Shown: positions 35,541-44,463, numbered from the stretch's first letter. The stretch is 47,204 bases of DNA from Prolixibacteraceae bacterium (GCA_028282705.1 JANQHI010000029.1:1-47204); one strand, 5' to 3'. Numbers and translations: made by a program. Notes: generated by a model not told the origin, from the sequence alone.

Positions 35541-35747
35541 CTAATCACTATCTTCCTTCATCCTTTTGTCTTGTACTTTCCTGTTTTCAATAGTATAGAG
35601 TGGAAGGAATACCACAAAAAAGATTATCACTGAAGCTATTACCCAAACCATGGTATTTTTTTCAGTAAACAAATGGATAAAAAGAGAAACTCCCAATACT
35701 AAAATAGCCCCTGGTCCTGTGGCAAATAAAATGACTTTTTTAAGCAT
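35541..35747 (-). CDS. Small two-helix membrane protein
   Basis: The 68-residue protein has two hydrophobic helices (about 4-26 and 32-52) and a charged cytoplasmic-type tail rich in K, R, E and D. No family was recognised. Its start is two bases after the photolyase stop, so it is very probably the third gene of the GPP34-photolyase operon. Confidence 0.6.
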   Translation of the reverse strand: MLKKVILFATGPGAILVLGVSLFIHLFTEKNTMVWVIASVIIFFVVFLPLYTIENRKVQDKRMKEDSD

Positions 35748-35749
35748 AC

Positions 35750-37051
35750 CTATTTTTTCAATGCATTTTTATAAGCAGCCAATGCCCTTTCCCTGGCAAA
35801 AGCATGGTTAACTATTTTCTGAGGATATTTATCTGTACCATATTCAGGCACCCATTGTTTAACGTATTTTCCCTCTTTGTCAAACCTGGCTTGTTGGCTT
35901 TCAGGGTTAAAAATACGAAAATATGGGGCTGCATCACACCCTGTTCCAGCTGCCCATTGCCATCCACCATTATTTGAGGCCAGTTCAAAATCAAGCAACC
36001 TTTCAGCAAAATAGGCTTCTCCCCAGCGCCAATCAATCAGCAAGTGCTTGGTTAAAAAGCTGGCAGTTACCATCCTTACCCTGTTATGCATATATCCTGT
36101 TTGGTTCAGTTGGCGCATGCCTGCATCTACCATGCGGTAGCCAGTCTCACCATTACACCACCTATGGAAATCAATCTTATTATTTAGCCATCCTATTTTA
36201 TTGTATTCAGGTTTGAATGCCCCATCTTTCACATGTGGGAAATGCCAAAGGATGGAAATAAAAAAATCCCTCCATATAAGCTGGTTCAGTAAAATAGGGG
36301 AACCAATTGCTGCCTTTTTTACAATTTCTCTTATGCTTATAACACCAAACCTAAGGTAAATACCTAACCTGGTTGTTCCTTCCAATGCCGGGTAATCACG
36401 GTTTTTAGCATACCCTTCCAATATTTCATCCTTTAGGTTGTAAGCAGGAACCTTGTTATTTTCTTTAAAACCAAAATCCTCAATTCCTGGTATCTGATAT
36501 GGCTGGTTTTTTATAAACCTTTCTTGAAAAATAGCTATTGAATAATCTGAATAAGATGCACTTTTAAAGGTTTTTAACCACTTTTTGCTATAAGGGGTAA
36601 AAACAGTATAAGGGGTGCCATCATCTTTTACAATTTCTTTCCCATCAAAAAAAACATGGTCTTTGTAGGAACTGAATCCCACACTATGAGCATTCAACAA
36701 ATTTTCAATTTCTTTGTCGCGTTTGATGGCAGTTGGTTCATAATCTTTATTTGTAAAAACATGTTGGATAGTGTAATTGCCTATCAACTCCCTAAAAGTT
36801 TCTTCTGGTGTACCATAAAATACAGCCATGGAAGACCCTATTTCTTCCAGCTGGCTTTTTAATTTCTTTACCTGGGCATAAATGAATGTAACCCTGGCAT
36901 CATTTTTATTCTGCAGTTTCCTGAGAATAGTAGTGTCAAAAATAAAAATAGGCAAAACAGGTAACCTGCTGTTAAGGGCATAAAATAACCCTACATTATC
37001 GTGAAGCCTGAGGTCGCGCCTAAACCAAAATATATTTACCTTTTGTTTCAT
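35750..37051 (-). CDS. phrB: Cryptochrome/DNA photolyase family protein
   Basis: The 433-residue protein starts with the photolyase antenna domain signature NIFWFRRDLRLHDNVGL and has the FAD-binding C-terminal half with LIWRDFFISILWHFP, GYRMVDAGMRQLNQTGYMHN and WRWGEAYFAERLLDFELASN. The run NNGGWQWAAGTGCDAAPYFR is the flavin-site signature. The length and motifs fit class I cyclobutane pyrimidine dimer photolyases, which repair UV damage with blue light; (6-4) or cryptochrome activity is not excluded. It follows the GPP34 gene after four bases. Confidence 0.9.
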   Translation of the reverse strand: MKQKVNIFWFRRDLRLHDNVGLFYALNSRLPVLPIFIFDTTILRKLQNKNDARVTFIYAQVKKLKSQLEEIGSSMAVFYGTPEETFRELIGNYTIQHVFTNKDYEPTAIKRDKEIENLLNAHSVGFSSYKDHVFFDGKEIVKDDGTPYTVFTPYSKKWLKTFKSASYSDYSIAIFQERFIKNQPYQIPGIEDFGFKENNKVPAYNLKDEILEGYAKNRDYPALEGTTRLGIYLRFGVISIREIVKKAAIGSPILLNQLIWRDFFISILWHFPHVKDGAFKPEYNKIGWLNNKIDFHRWCNGETGYRMVDAGMRQLNQTGYMHNRVRMVTASFLTKHLLIDWRWGEAYFAERLLDFELASNNGGWQWAAGTGCDAAPYFRIFNPESQQARFDKEGKYVKQWVPEYGTDKYPQKIVNHAFARERALAAYKNALKK

Positions 37052-37055
37052 AAGG

Positions 37056-37718
37056 TTATGTTGCAGCAGCCATTGTAGCAGCCCTTGATGCTATGATTGT
37101 TGACCTTACCGCAGGAGCTATATCTTTTATAAATGCTGGCACTTCACTCCTTTTAAATAGTTCTTTAACCTTTCTTTTGGCTGATTTCCTCTTTTCCCTT
37201 TCTCTGTAAATTTTATTATAAATAGCCAGTGGTTCAAGCAAAGCCAGCAACATCATATCTTCAACACTACAATCTCCCCTAAAGATTGCATGGTCTACCT
37301 CTTTGATGATTTGCCTTCTGGCTTTTTCATTAGTTAAGTGGGGCTTTAACCATTTAAAAAACAAAAACTTCTTTTGTTCCAACCTGATAAGGTGATCTTT
37401 TTTTAGCCTCTCATAAATAATATTCCTGATTTTTTTGTTAGGATAAAACTTATTGAGCCAATACTTGATCCTTTTATCCCCATTCGCATTTTTTGATTTA
37501 TCCAGGATAAAGGAATGTGTCTTGCATTCAGGAAAATGGGCTTTAAACTGGATGCGCTTACCTTTACTTTCTGCTTCCCCTTCATGTACCATTTCCATAA
37601 GCAATGCACCTGTTAGCACATAAGGCAGGTTGTTCCTTGCTGATAAATATAACCCTTCTTTTTCTGGGTTAATAGATAATAAGATCAGTTTTTCTGAAAG
37701 CCTGAGGTCATTTTCCAT
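37056..37718 (-). CDS. GPP34 (GOLPH3/Vps74-like) family protein
   Basis: The 220-residue protein starts with LRLSEKLILLSINPEKEGLY, the N-terminal signature of GPP34 proteins, followed by LPYVLTGALLMEMVHEG. A basic helical stretch and an alanine-rich C-terminus follow. In eukaryotes this family binds phosphatidylinositol-4-phosphate at the Golgi; in bacteria its role is unknown, and a peripheral membrane role is plausible. It is the first gene of an operon with a photolyase and a small membrane protein, divergent from the threonine aldolase gene. Confidence 0.82.
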   Translation of the reverse strand: MENDLRLSEKLILLSINPEKEGLYLSARNNLPYVLTGALLMEMVHEGEAESKGKRIQFKAHFPECKTHSFILDKSKNANGDKRIKYWLNKFYPNKKIRNIIYERLKKDHLIRLEQKKFLFFKWLKPHLTNEKARRQIIKEVDHAIFRGDCSVEDMMLLALLEPLAIYNKIYREREKRKSAKRKVKELFKRSEVPAFIKDIAPAVRSTIIASRAATMAAAT

Positions 37719-37810
37719 AATGTATTATGCGTTTTTTTCTTTTCTTTATGGGTGTAAAATACAACATTACATGTACATTTAGTATCATTTTACAAAATAA
37801 AATTACCAAT

Positions 37811-38836
37811 ATGCCCAAAGGTTTTGCCAGTGACAATAATTCAGGAGTACATCCCGCCATACTCAAATCATTTGAACAAGTAAACAAAGGCCATGTGGTT
37901 GGATATGGTGATGACATGTATACTGAAAAAGCCATTGCAAAGCTGAAACAAGAATTTGGAGAGGAAACTGCTGTTTTCTTTGTATTTAATGGCACTGGTG
38001 CCAACATAATAAGCCTTTCATCTGTGGCCAGTAGCTACCACTCCATATTGTGTGCTGAAACTGCACATATCCAGGAAGATGAATGTGGTGCCCCTGAAAA
38101 ATTTACTGGATGCAAGCTTTTACCAATAGAACCAGTAAATGGGAAAATTACAGTGGAGGGGGTTGAAAAACATTTATATGGTTTTGATTTTGAACACCAT
38201 TCCCAACCCAAAGTGGTTTCCATTTCTCAGGTTACTGAAATGGGTACTGTTTACCAACCACAAGAAATAAAAGCCATTGCAAACCTGGCACATAAGCACA
38301 ATATGCATTTACATATGGATGGGGCAAGGATTGCCAATGCTGCTGTTGCCCTGGATTTGCCTTTTAAAGCTTTCACAAAAGATTGTGAGGTAGATATACT
38401 CTCTTTTGGAGGAACCAAAAACGGGATGATGATGGGTGAAGCTGTACTTTTTTTTAATCCGGAACTGGCTGTTAACTCAAAATATATACGCAAACAAAGC
38501 ATGCAGCTTTTTTCTAAAATGAGGTTTGTTGGGGCACAATTCCTGGCTTATTTTGAAAATAACCTCTGGAAAGAAAATGCTGCCCATGCCAACAGGATGG
38601 CAAAAATATTGGAAGCTGAAACCAGGAAGATCCCACAAATTAAGCTGACCCAGGAAGTGGAAGCCAATGGCATCTTTGCTATTATCCCTAAAGAAATTAT
38701 TAAACCATTACAGGAGAAATATTTCTTTTATGTATGGAATGAGGAACTGTCAGAAGTGCGTTGGATGACCTCATTTGATACCACTGAGGATGACATTTAT
38801 GGCTTTGTAAAATCAATTAAAGAACTGCTTAACTAA
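37811..38836 (+). CDS. Threonine aldolase / beta-eliminating lyase family enzyme
   Basis: The ATG at 37811 (MPKGFASDNNSGVHP) is the family-typical start; an upstream in-frame ATG (37727) would add a hydrophobic extension. The 341-residue PLP enzyme shows the FVFNGTGAN phosphate-binding segment, AETAHIQEDECGAPE, the aspartate in HMDGARIANA and the lysine in SFGGTKNGMM that forms the Schiff base. It should cleave threonine or allo-threonine to glycine and acetaldehyde. Its stop overlaps the rhomboid start by one base. Confidence 0.9.
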   Translation: MPKGFASDNNSGVHPAILKSFEQVNKGHVVGYGDDMYTEKAIAKLKQEFGEETAVFFVFNGTGANIISLSSVASSYHSILCAETAHIQEDECGAPEKFTGCKLLPIEPVNGKITVEGVEKHLYGFDFEHHSQPKVVSISQVTEMGTVYQPQEIKAIANLAHKHNMHLHMDGARIANAAVALDLPFKAFTKDCEVDILSFGGTKNGMMMGEAVLFFNPELAVNSKYIRKQSMQLFSKMRFVGAQFLAYFENNLWKENAAHANRMAKILEAETRKIPQIKLTQEVEANGIFAIIPKEIIKPLQEKYFFYVWNEELSEVRWMTSFDTTEDDIYGFVKSIKELLN

Positions 38837-39561
38837 TGGCTCTTTTCAACTATTACCCTGACAATCTTAAAGACAATGACCCTAGCCTGGAAAAGAAGAT
38901 ATTTTTTCACAGCCTGGTCTTTCCTTCTATATTTATTCTCCTGTTTTTTTTGGTTGAATTAACAGAGCAGGTTTTTAACCTCGATTTTGCCACAGGAGGT
39001 GTTTACCCATTACATTTTAGAGGGCTGCCTGGAATTGTCCTTTCACCCTTTATCCACTCTGATTATGGGCATTTATTTGCCAATGCAGTCCCATTCTTTA
39101 TCCTGTCTACAGCACTTTTTTATTATTACAGGAGGATATCTTACAAGATATTTATACTGATCTACCTACTATCAGGGATGTGTGTTTGGCTGGCAGGCCG
39201 CGAAGCCTGGCATATAGGTGCCAGTGGCGTGGTATATGGGCTGGCTTCTTTCCATTTTATTAGCGGGATTTTGCGTAATGATGTAAGGTTGCTTACCCTT
39301 TCAGTAATAGTGGTTTTCTTGTATGGTAGTATGTTCTGGGGGCTTTTCCCCATTAAGCCTGATGTGTCCTGGGAATCACACCTTTGGGGGGCAATTGCCG
39401 GATTGCTATTAGCAGTTTATTATAGGAAATATGTTGTAAGGCGCAAAAAATTTGACTGGGAAGATGAACCGGATGAAGATGAGGAAGGACCTCTTGAAAA
39501 TGGGAAAGTTCAGCCAGAGAACCCTGTATCAGATATTGAGCATAAAATAAACATCAATTAA
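38836..39561 (+). CDS. Rhomboid-family intramembrane serine protease
   Basis: The 241-residue protein has about six membrane helices. The catalytic serine is S130 in the GASG motif (HIGASGVVYG) and the catalytic histidine is H182 in ESHLWGAIAG. SPFIHSDYGHLFANAVPF carries the conserved histidine and asparagine of rhomboid helix 2. It cleaves membrane proteins within the bilayer. The acidic C-terminal tail (DEPDEDEEG) is not part of the core. The TAATG overlap couples it to the threonine aldolase gene, though no functional link is known. Confidence 0.92.
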   Translation: MALFNYYPDNLKDNDPSLEKKIFFHSLVFPSIFILLFFLVELTEQVFNLDFATGGVYPLHFRGLPGIVLSPFIHSDYGHLFANAVPFFILSTALFYYYRRISYKIFILIYLLSGMCVWLAGREAWHIGASGVVYGLASFHFISGILRNDVRLLTLSVIVVFLYGSMFWGLFPIKPDVSWESHLWGAIAGLLLAVYYRKYVVRRKKFDWEDEPDEDEEGPLENGKVQPENPVSDIEHKININ

Positions 39562-39582
39562 ATAATAAGCTTTGTGGATGTT

Positions 39583-39748
39583 TTAGAGCCTGTTTGAAAA
39601 TTATTCATTTATTCTATTTTGTGCCTTTTTTACCTACTCTGCGTTGAATTTTCCTTAAATAGTTGGTACTATTCTCGTCAAATTCGCCTTGACTATATAA
39701 AAAATGCATCATAATATTTCTAAATAATAAAATTTAAACAGACTCTAA
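39583..39748. repeat. 166-bp imperfect palindromic (MITE-like) element
   Basis: The ends TTAGAGCCTGTTTGAAAATT and AATTTAAACAGACTCTAA are inverted copies with a few mismatches, and the two halves pair imperfectly nearly to the centre. It lies in the gap before nusB and has no coding capacity. It is a different sequence from the 34093 element. Confidence 0.55.
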
Positions 39749-39773
39749 CTTTTTTCAGTAAATAAAAGTTGGT

Positions 39774-39807
39774 TTTGCATTCAAATAGATAAAAAGTTTT
39801 AAATTTG
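39774..39807 (+). promoter_or_regulatory. Promoter of nusB-DUF1573-yajC
   Basis: TTTG (39774-39777), 22 bases, then TAAATTTG (39800-39807) fits the Bacteroidota promoter pattern, 32 bases before the nusB ATG. Confidence 0.55.
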
Positions 39808-39839
39808 CGGCCATTAGGAAATTGAAGTTCTAAAATAGA

Positions 39840-40793
39840 ATGATAAGTAGACGGATAATCAGAATTAAGGTATTACAAATTTTGTATGCCTATTACTCCT
39901 CACCAGAAAAGTCAATAAACAACAGTGAAAAAGAATTGCTGTTTGGTATCCAAAAAACATATGACCTCTATCATTACATCATAAGCCTGGTGCTGGAAGT
40001 TGTAAAGTTTGCGGAAGAGAAGATTGAGATCAGGATGAATAAATTCCAGCCAACTGAAGAAGACCTCAACCCAAATAAAAAGTTTATTAACAACAGGCTA
40101 ATCTGGCAACTGAAAGAGAATAAAAAGCTAAACCTTTACCTTGAACAGAAAAAATTAAACTGGGCAGATAACCCTGAATTGGTAAAAGAACTTTATGAAC
40201 GCCTGGTTGAATCTGATTTTTATAAAGAGTACATGGCAGATGGGGAATCTTCATATACCAATGACAGGAGGTTGGTTGAAAAAATATTCAATAAAATTAT
40301 CCTTACATGTGAAGAACTGTACCAGGTACTTGAGGAGCAGAGCATTTACTGGAATGATGACCTGGAGTTTGTTATTTTAATGATTGTCAAATCATTTAAG
40401 AAGTTTAATGAGCGCTCTGATGAAAGCCAAAGGTTAATGCCTATTTTCAAGGATGAGGAAGACCGCCAATTCCTGAAAGACCTTTTTAGGAAATCAATTC
40501 TCAACCATCAGGAACTGAGAGGTTTAGTCGACCACCATTCCCGTAATTGGGATCTTGACAGGATTGCTTTTGTTGATATCCTGATCATGCAACTGGCATT
40601 GGCTGAGTTCCTCTATTTCCCAAGTATACCAACGAAAGTTTCAATGAATGAATACATTGAAATCTCAAAATTTTACAGCACTGAAAAAAGCCGTAATTTT
40701 ATTAACGGAATCCTTGATAAGGCTTTAAAAGACTTAAAGGAGGCTGGTAAAGTAAAAAAAACAGGCAGAGGCCTGATAGGTGAAACAAAATGA
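39840..40793 (+). CDS. nusB: Transcription antitermination factor NusB
   Basis: The 317-residue protein starts with RRIIRIKVLQILYAYY, the NusB N-terminus, and its C-terminal half contains NWDLDRIAFVDILIMQLALAEFLYFPSIPTKVSMNEYIEISKFYSTEKSRNFINGILDK, here split by motifs LDRIAF, PTKVSMNEYIEI and FINGILDK that are typical NusB signatures. The protein is about twice as long as E. coli NusB because of an insertion between the two parts, as usual in Bacteroidota. NusB binds boxA RNA with NusE and supports rRNA transcription. It overlaps the next gene by four bases. Confidence 0.93.
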   Translation: MISRRIIRIKVLQILYAYYSSPEKSINNSEKELLFGIQKTYDLYHYIISLVLEVVKFAEEKIEIRMNKFQPTEEDLNPNKKFINNRLIWQLKENKKLNLYLEQKKLNWADNPELVKELYERLVESDFYKEYMADGESSYTNDRRLVEKIFNKIILTCEELYQVLEEQSIYWNDDLEFVILMIVKSFKKFNERSDESQRLMPIFKDEEDRQFLKDLFRKSILNHQELRGLVDHHSRNWDLDRIAFVDILIMQLALAEFLYFPSIPTKVSMNEYIEISKFYSTEKSRNFINGILDKALKDLKEAGKVKKTGRGLIGETK

Positions 40794-41224
40794 AATTACC
40801 AATTTTAGTAATCCTACTATTTGCCCTGACTTTTTGTACCAATAAAAAAAATAAAAATAAGGGTAATGTAGTTGATGCTAATGAATTGGGTATAACAGAA
40901 TTTGCTATTAATAAAGAAATACATAATTTTGGGGAGCTTATTTCAGGTGAAATTGTAATATATAGTTTTACTATTACAAATTTTGGTGAAAATAGCCTTG
41001 CAATCAGCAATATTGTTGAAGATTGTGGTTGCCTGGGAATAAAAACACCTGAAAAACCCATTAAGCCTGGGAATGAAGGAAAAATTGAAGTAACCTTTGA
41101 CTCAACAGGTTTATTTGGGAAACAATTTAAGGCTTTTAGTTTTGAAACCAACACAATTGAACAAAGAAAAGAACTGGCAATAACAGCTAATGTGATAAAT
41201 AAAGATATTCAGTATAAACAATAA
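40790..41224 (+). CDS. DUF1573-domain lipoprotein
   Basis: The 144-residue precursor has a short hydrophobic N-terminus with a likely lipidated cysteine (ALTFC, residue 16). The body is a DUF1573 immunoglobulin-like domain with FGELISGEIVIYSFTITNFG, EDCGCLG and KPGNEGKIEVTFDSTG, all typical. Function of the family is unknown; it probably lies in the periplasm or outer membrane. It overlaps nusB by four bases (ATGA) and precedes yajC by ten, a gene order often seen in this phylum. Confidence 0.85.
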   Translation: MKLPILVILLFALTFCTNKKNKNKGNVVDANELGITEFAINKEIHNFGELISGEIVIYSFTITNFGENSLAISNIVEDCGCLGIKTPEKPIKPGNEGKIEVTFDSTGLFGKQFKAFSFETNTIEQRKELAITANVINKDIQYKQ

Positions 41225-41234
41225 TTTTTACACT

Positions 41235-41552
41235 ATGAACCACATTATTTTAATGACACAACCTCAAGGGCAGGATGCCAACCCATTGCTGACTTTCCTT
41301 CCTTTAATTTTGATCGTAGTTGTATTTTATATTTTCATGATCAGGCCACAAATGAAACGCCAGAAAGAATTGCGCGGTTTCCGAGACAAACTTGCCAAAG
41401 GAGATAAAGTTGTAACCACAGGTGGGATTTATGGGAAAGTTGTTGAACTAAAAGACAATGCTGTAATCCTTCAGGTTGATAAAGAAGTGAACCTTAAAGT
41501 TGACAAAAGTGCCATCATAAAAGATATGACTGATGCACCACAACAACGTTAA
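41235..41552 (+). CDS. yajC: Preprotein translocase subunit YajC
   Basis: The 105-residue protein has one membrane helix (about 18-36, LTFLPLILIVVVFYIFMI), the YajC signature RPQMKRQKELRGFRDKLAKG and the soluble domain KVVTTGGIYGKVVELKDN. YajC associates with SecDF in the Sec translocon. It closes the nusB operon. Confidence 0.92.
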   Translation: MNHIILMTQPQGQDANPLLTFLPLILIVVVFYIFMIRPQMKRQKELRGFRDKLAKGDKVVTTGGIYGKVVELKDNAVILQVDKEVNLKVDKSAIIKDMTDAPQQR

Positions 41553-41575
41553 AATTGTTTAAACAACATAAATTA

Positions 41576-41602
41576 GGGTTGGCATTTTGCCAGCCCTTTT
41601 TT
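41576..41602 (+). terminator. Terminator after yajC
   Basis: GGGTTGGCA and TGCCAGCCC form a nine-pair stem with one G-U pair, followed by TTTTTTG. It lies 24 bases after the yajC stop. Confidence 0.85.
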
Positions 41603-41605
41603 GTT

Positions 41606-41639
41606 TTTGCTTTTTTTCTTATAGAAATGGTTATTTTTG
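41606..41639 (+). promoter_or_regulatory. Promoter of ybbR-coaE-djlA
   Basis: TTTG (41606-41609), 22 bases, then TATTTTTG (41632-41639) lies directly after the yajC terminator and 17 bases before the ATG of the next gene. Confidence 0.6.
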
Positions 41640-41656
41640 TTTAACAAATCACAAAA

Positions 41657-42652
41657 ATGGATAAAAAAATTCTAAACAAAATACCAGGATATTTTAAAAT
41701 TGAAAAATACAGGCAAGACAGCAGGATGGTTATTTTCTTAACCTGCCTGGCAATATCTGCTGTATTATGGTTCCTGAATGCAATGAATAAAGATTATACA
41801 ACCCACATCCAGTATCCTGTTAGGTTTATAAAAGCACCTAAAAACCAGTTCCTTGCCAATGACCTTCCTGAAGAATTTACATTGAAAGTAAATGCCCATG
41901 GTTTTACCTTGCTGCGCCATAAACTACACTTATCATTTACACCTATTGTGCTGAATATTAATAACATTACCAGGGACAACCCTACCTCAGGGAACCAGGT
42001 ACATACTATCTACACATCAACACTCTTGAACAGGATTTCTCAACAAATTAGCAATGAGATAAAAATCTCTGACATCCAGCCTGCCAGTTTTATAATCATA
42101 CTTGACAGCCTAAAAACAAAGAATGTACCTATTGCAGCAGACATTGATTTAGAATTTAAACCACATTATAGCCTCACTTCACCAATATCCATCCAACCAG
42201 GAATGGCAACCATAAAAGGACCTGGGGCTATCATTAAAAATATTGATACAATTTTTACTGAAAATAAAGTTTTCAAAGATGTTGGGCAACAGATTAAAAA
42301 AGAATTGGAATTGGTTGAACCTGCAAAAACAACCATTTCACCCAAAAATATTATGGTTACCATCCCCGTAAGTGAATTTACAGAGAAAGTGATCAACCCA
42401 CATGTGTATGTTGCAGGAAAGCCTGACTCAGTGAAAGTTAAACTTTTCCCTTCAACCCTGAAAGTTTCATTTATGATTGGGCTGGACAAATTTTCAGAGG
42501 TCACAGGCAACAATTTCAGGTTTACTGTACCTTATGCCCATATTTTAGAGGGAAAACCAAGTGTGCCCGTTACCCTTGAAAAAGTACCTCCCTACATCCT
42601 TGACCTAAAGTATTCTCCACAAACATTGGAATATTTAATTGAAAAAGACTAA
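41657..42652 (+). CDS. YbbR-like domain protein
   Basis: The 331-residue protein has one N-terminal membrane helix (about 26-42) and an extracytoplasmic region with YbbR-like repeats, recognised from YPVRFIKAP, FTLKVNAHG, the STKNVPI-type segment (LKTKNVPIAADID), and AGMATIKGPGAII-type motifs (here QPGMATIKGPGAIIKNIDTI). YbbR proteins regulate diadenylate cyclase CdaA in Firmicutes; here no cyclase gene adjoins. Gene order with coaE is common in Bacteroidota. Confidence 0.8.
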   Translation: MDKKILNKIPGYFKIEKYRQDSRMVIFLTCLAISAVLWFLNAMNKDYTTHIQYPVRFIKAPKNQFLANDLPEEFTLKVNAHGFTLLRHKLHLSFTPIVLNINNITRDNPTSGNQVHTIYTSTLLNRISQQISNEIKISDIQPASFIIILDSLKTKNVPIAADIDLEFKPHYSLTSPISIQPGMATIKGPGAIIKNIDTIFTENKVFKDVGQQIKKELELVEPAKTTISPKNIMVTIPVSEFTEKVINPHVYVAGKPDSVKVKLFPSTLKVSFMIGLDKFSEVTGNNFRFTVPYAHILEGKPSVPVTLEKVPPYILDLKYSPQTLEYLIEKD

Positions 42653-42654
42653 TC

Positions 42655-43254
42655 ATGGTTTTTAAGGTTGGAATTACAGGAGGAATTGGAAGTGGCAAAA
42701 CAGTTATTTGCAACATATTCAGGTGCCTGGGCATACCTGTTTTTGAAGCTGACTTGGAAACCAAAAAATTGCTGGATGAAGATAAATCAGTAAAGGAAGG
42801 GTTAATTCGCCTGTTTGGCCAAGGCATATATATGCCAAATAATGTTATTGACCGAAAAAAGTTGGCATCAATCATATTTAATGACGAAGTTGCCCTGCAA
42901 AAAGTTAACAACCTTACCCATCCTGTTGTGCGTGAAAAATTTGAGAGTTGGTGCATGCTCCAGCATTCACCTTATATAATCCATGAAGCAGCAATTTTAA
43001 TGGAGAGTGGTTTTAGCAAATTAATGGATCATACTATTTTAGTTGTTTCAAACACTGAAGACAGGATACAGAGGGTTATGAAACGCGACAATGTAAACCG
43101 TGAACAGGTTTTGGAGCGCATGTCAAAACAAATGGATGATACAAAAAAAATAAAACTAGCAGATACAGTAATTTATAATAATCAGGAAATTTTGATTCCA
43201 CAAGTACTCAACATACATCAAAACCTGATTTCAATTTTGAATAAAAAAAACTAG
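42655..43254 (+). CDS. coaE: Dephospho-CoA kinase CoaE
   Basis: CoaE phosphorylates dephospho-CoA to coenzyme A, the last step of the pathway. The 199 residues start with the P-loop VGITGGIGSGKTVICNIF; VFEADLETKKLLDED holds the acidic substrate-site residue, and LASIIFNDEVALQKVNNLTHPVV is the family signature. It lies two bases after the YbbR-like gene and four before the next, so all three are probably co-transcribed. Confidence 0.93.
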   Translation: MVFKVGITGGIGSGKTVICNIFRCLGIPVFEADLETKKLLDEDKSVKEGLIRLFGQGIYMPNNVIDRKKLASIIFNDEVALQKVNNLTHPVVREKFESWCMLQHSPYIIHEAAILMESGFSKLMDHTILVVSNTEDRIQRVMKRDNVNREQVLERMSKQMDDTKKIKLADTVIYNNQEILIPQVLNIHQNLISILNKKN

Positions 43255-43258
43255 AGAT

Positions 43259-43993
43259 ATGGCAAAATTTGGAAAATGGATTGGAGGAGGCCTGGGATGG
43301 GCATTTGGTGGCCCCATAGGTGCAATATTTGGATTTGTAGTTGGTTCAATGGTTGATGGAAGTACAAGCCAACAACAAGGGCGTTCACCATTTGGCAGAA
43401 CAGGAAGGTCAACAACAGGAGGCTATGTATCAAGCTTATTGGTGTTGGTTGCAGCCATTATGAAGGCTGATGGAAAGGTGATGAAATCAGAACTGGATTA
43501 TGTAAAAAAATTCTTTATACATAATTTTGGGCAGGAATCAGCCAATGAAGCCATAGCCATTTTAAAGGATATCCTTAAGCAAGAAATACCTGTTACTGAA
43601 GTGTGTATGCAAATACGCCAAAACATGAACTATTCATCAAGGCTGCAACTCACCCATTTCCTTTTTGGTATTGCTAATGCTGATGGCAAGGTTGACAACA
43701 AAGAACTGAAACTTATCCAGCACATCTGCACGTCAATGGGAATAAACACTCCTGATTTTGATTCCATAAAAGCCATGTTCATAAAAGATACAGGGTATGC
43801 CTACCAGATTTTGGAAATAAAACCTGATGCTTCTGATGAAGATGTAAAAAAGGCTTACAGAAGGATGGCCATGAAATATCATCCTGATAAAGTGAGTTAC
43901 CTGGGAGACGATTTCCAAAAAACTGCTAAAGAAAAGTTTCAGAAAGTTGGGGAAGCTTATGAACAGATCAAAAAAGAAAGGAATATTGCATAA
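43259..43993 (+). CDS. TerB-like and DnaJ domain protein (DjlA-type)
   Basis: The 244-residue protein starts with a glycine-rich hydrophobic segment (GGGLGWAFGGPIGAIFGFVVG, residues 9-29 in part), which is often a membrane or dimerisation segment in DjlA proteins. A TerB-like helical domain follows (about 60-165; VLVAAIMKADGKVMKSELDY and ANADGKVDNKELKLIQHI are its two acidic motifs). The C-terminal J-domain (about 180-244) has the HPD motif at H208-D210, which stimulates Hsp70 ATPase activity. Confidence 0.88.
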   Translation: MAKFGKWIGGGLGWAFGGPIGAIFGFVVGSMVDGSTSQQQGRSPFGRTGRSTTGGYVSSLLVLVAAIMKADGKVMKSELDYVKKFFIHNFGQESANEAIAILKDILKQEIPVTEVCMQIRQNMNYSSRLQLTHFLFGIANADGKVDNKELKLIQHICTSMGINTPDFDSIKAMFIKDTGYAYQILEIKPDASDEDVKKAYRRMAMKYHPDKVSYLGDDFQKTAKEKFQKVGEAYEQIKKERNIA

Positions 43994-43997
43994 AAAA

Positions 43998-44041
43998 TGC
44001 CGGGCTTGAAAAATCAGACCCGGCAATTTAATCGTTTTTTT
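43998..44041. terminator. Bidirectional terminator between djlA-like and PUR genes
   Basis: TGCCGGG (43998-44004) and CCCGGCA (44019-44025) form the stem. T-runs follow on the plus strand (44035-44041) and on the minus strand (ATTTTTTA), so it serves both convergent genes. Confidence 0.85.
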
Positions 44042-44043
44042 CA

Positions 44044-44427
44044 CTATTTGGCTAAATCTTCAAACTCAACGTTTGTATAATCATTTTCTTCTGCAACCTC
44101 TTTTTCAACACCTTTGCCTTCCTCCTCTTCAACTTTGGTTGCAGGTTGGTTTTCCCTTATGTAGTGTATAATCTCCTCTAAACTATCAGCAAATTTGTCA
44201 AAATCTTCTTTGTAAAGGAAAATTTTGTGCTTCTCAAAATGAAATTTGCCATCATTTTCAAACTTCTTCTTGCTTTCAGTTATAGTTAAATAGTACTCGT
44301 CATTACGTGTACATTTAACATCAAAGAAATAAGTCCTTTTTCCAGCCCTAATTATTTTTGAATGAATTTCTTGCTTAAACTTGCTTCCCATATCATTCGT
44401 TCCATCATTTTTTGAAAAGCCTTCCAT
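44044..44427 (-). CDS. DUF3276 PUR-domain nucleic-acid-binding protein
   Basis: The 127-residue protein matches DUF3276, a bacterial relative of eukaryotic PUR-alpha, with the segments IHSKIIRAGKRTYFFDVK, YYLTITESKKKF and FHFEKHKIFLYKEDFDKF. The tail (about 95-127) is acidic. Members bind single-stranded DNA or RNA; the Borrelia homologue is a dimer. A TATTTTTG element at 44464-44471 on the minus strand is a likely -7 promoter. Confidence 0.85.
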   Translation of the reverse strand: MEGFSKNDGTNDMGSKFKQEIHSKIIRAGKRTYFFDVKCTRNDEYYLTITESKKKFENDGKFHFEKHKIFLYKEDFDKFADSLEEIIHYIRENQPATKVEEEEGKGVEKEVAEENDYTNVEFEDLAK

Positions 44428-44463
44428 GGTTTAAAAATTACGTTATTAGCTAGGATACCATTC

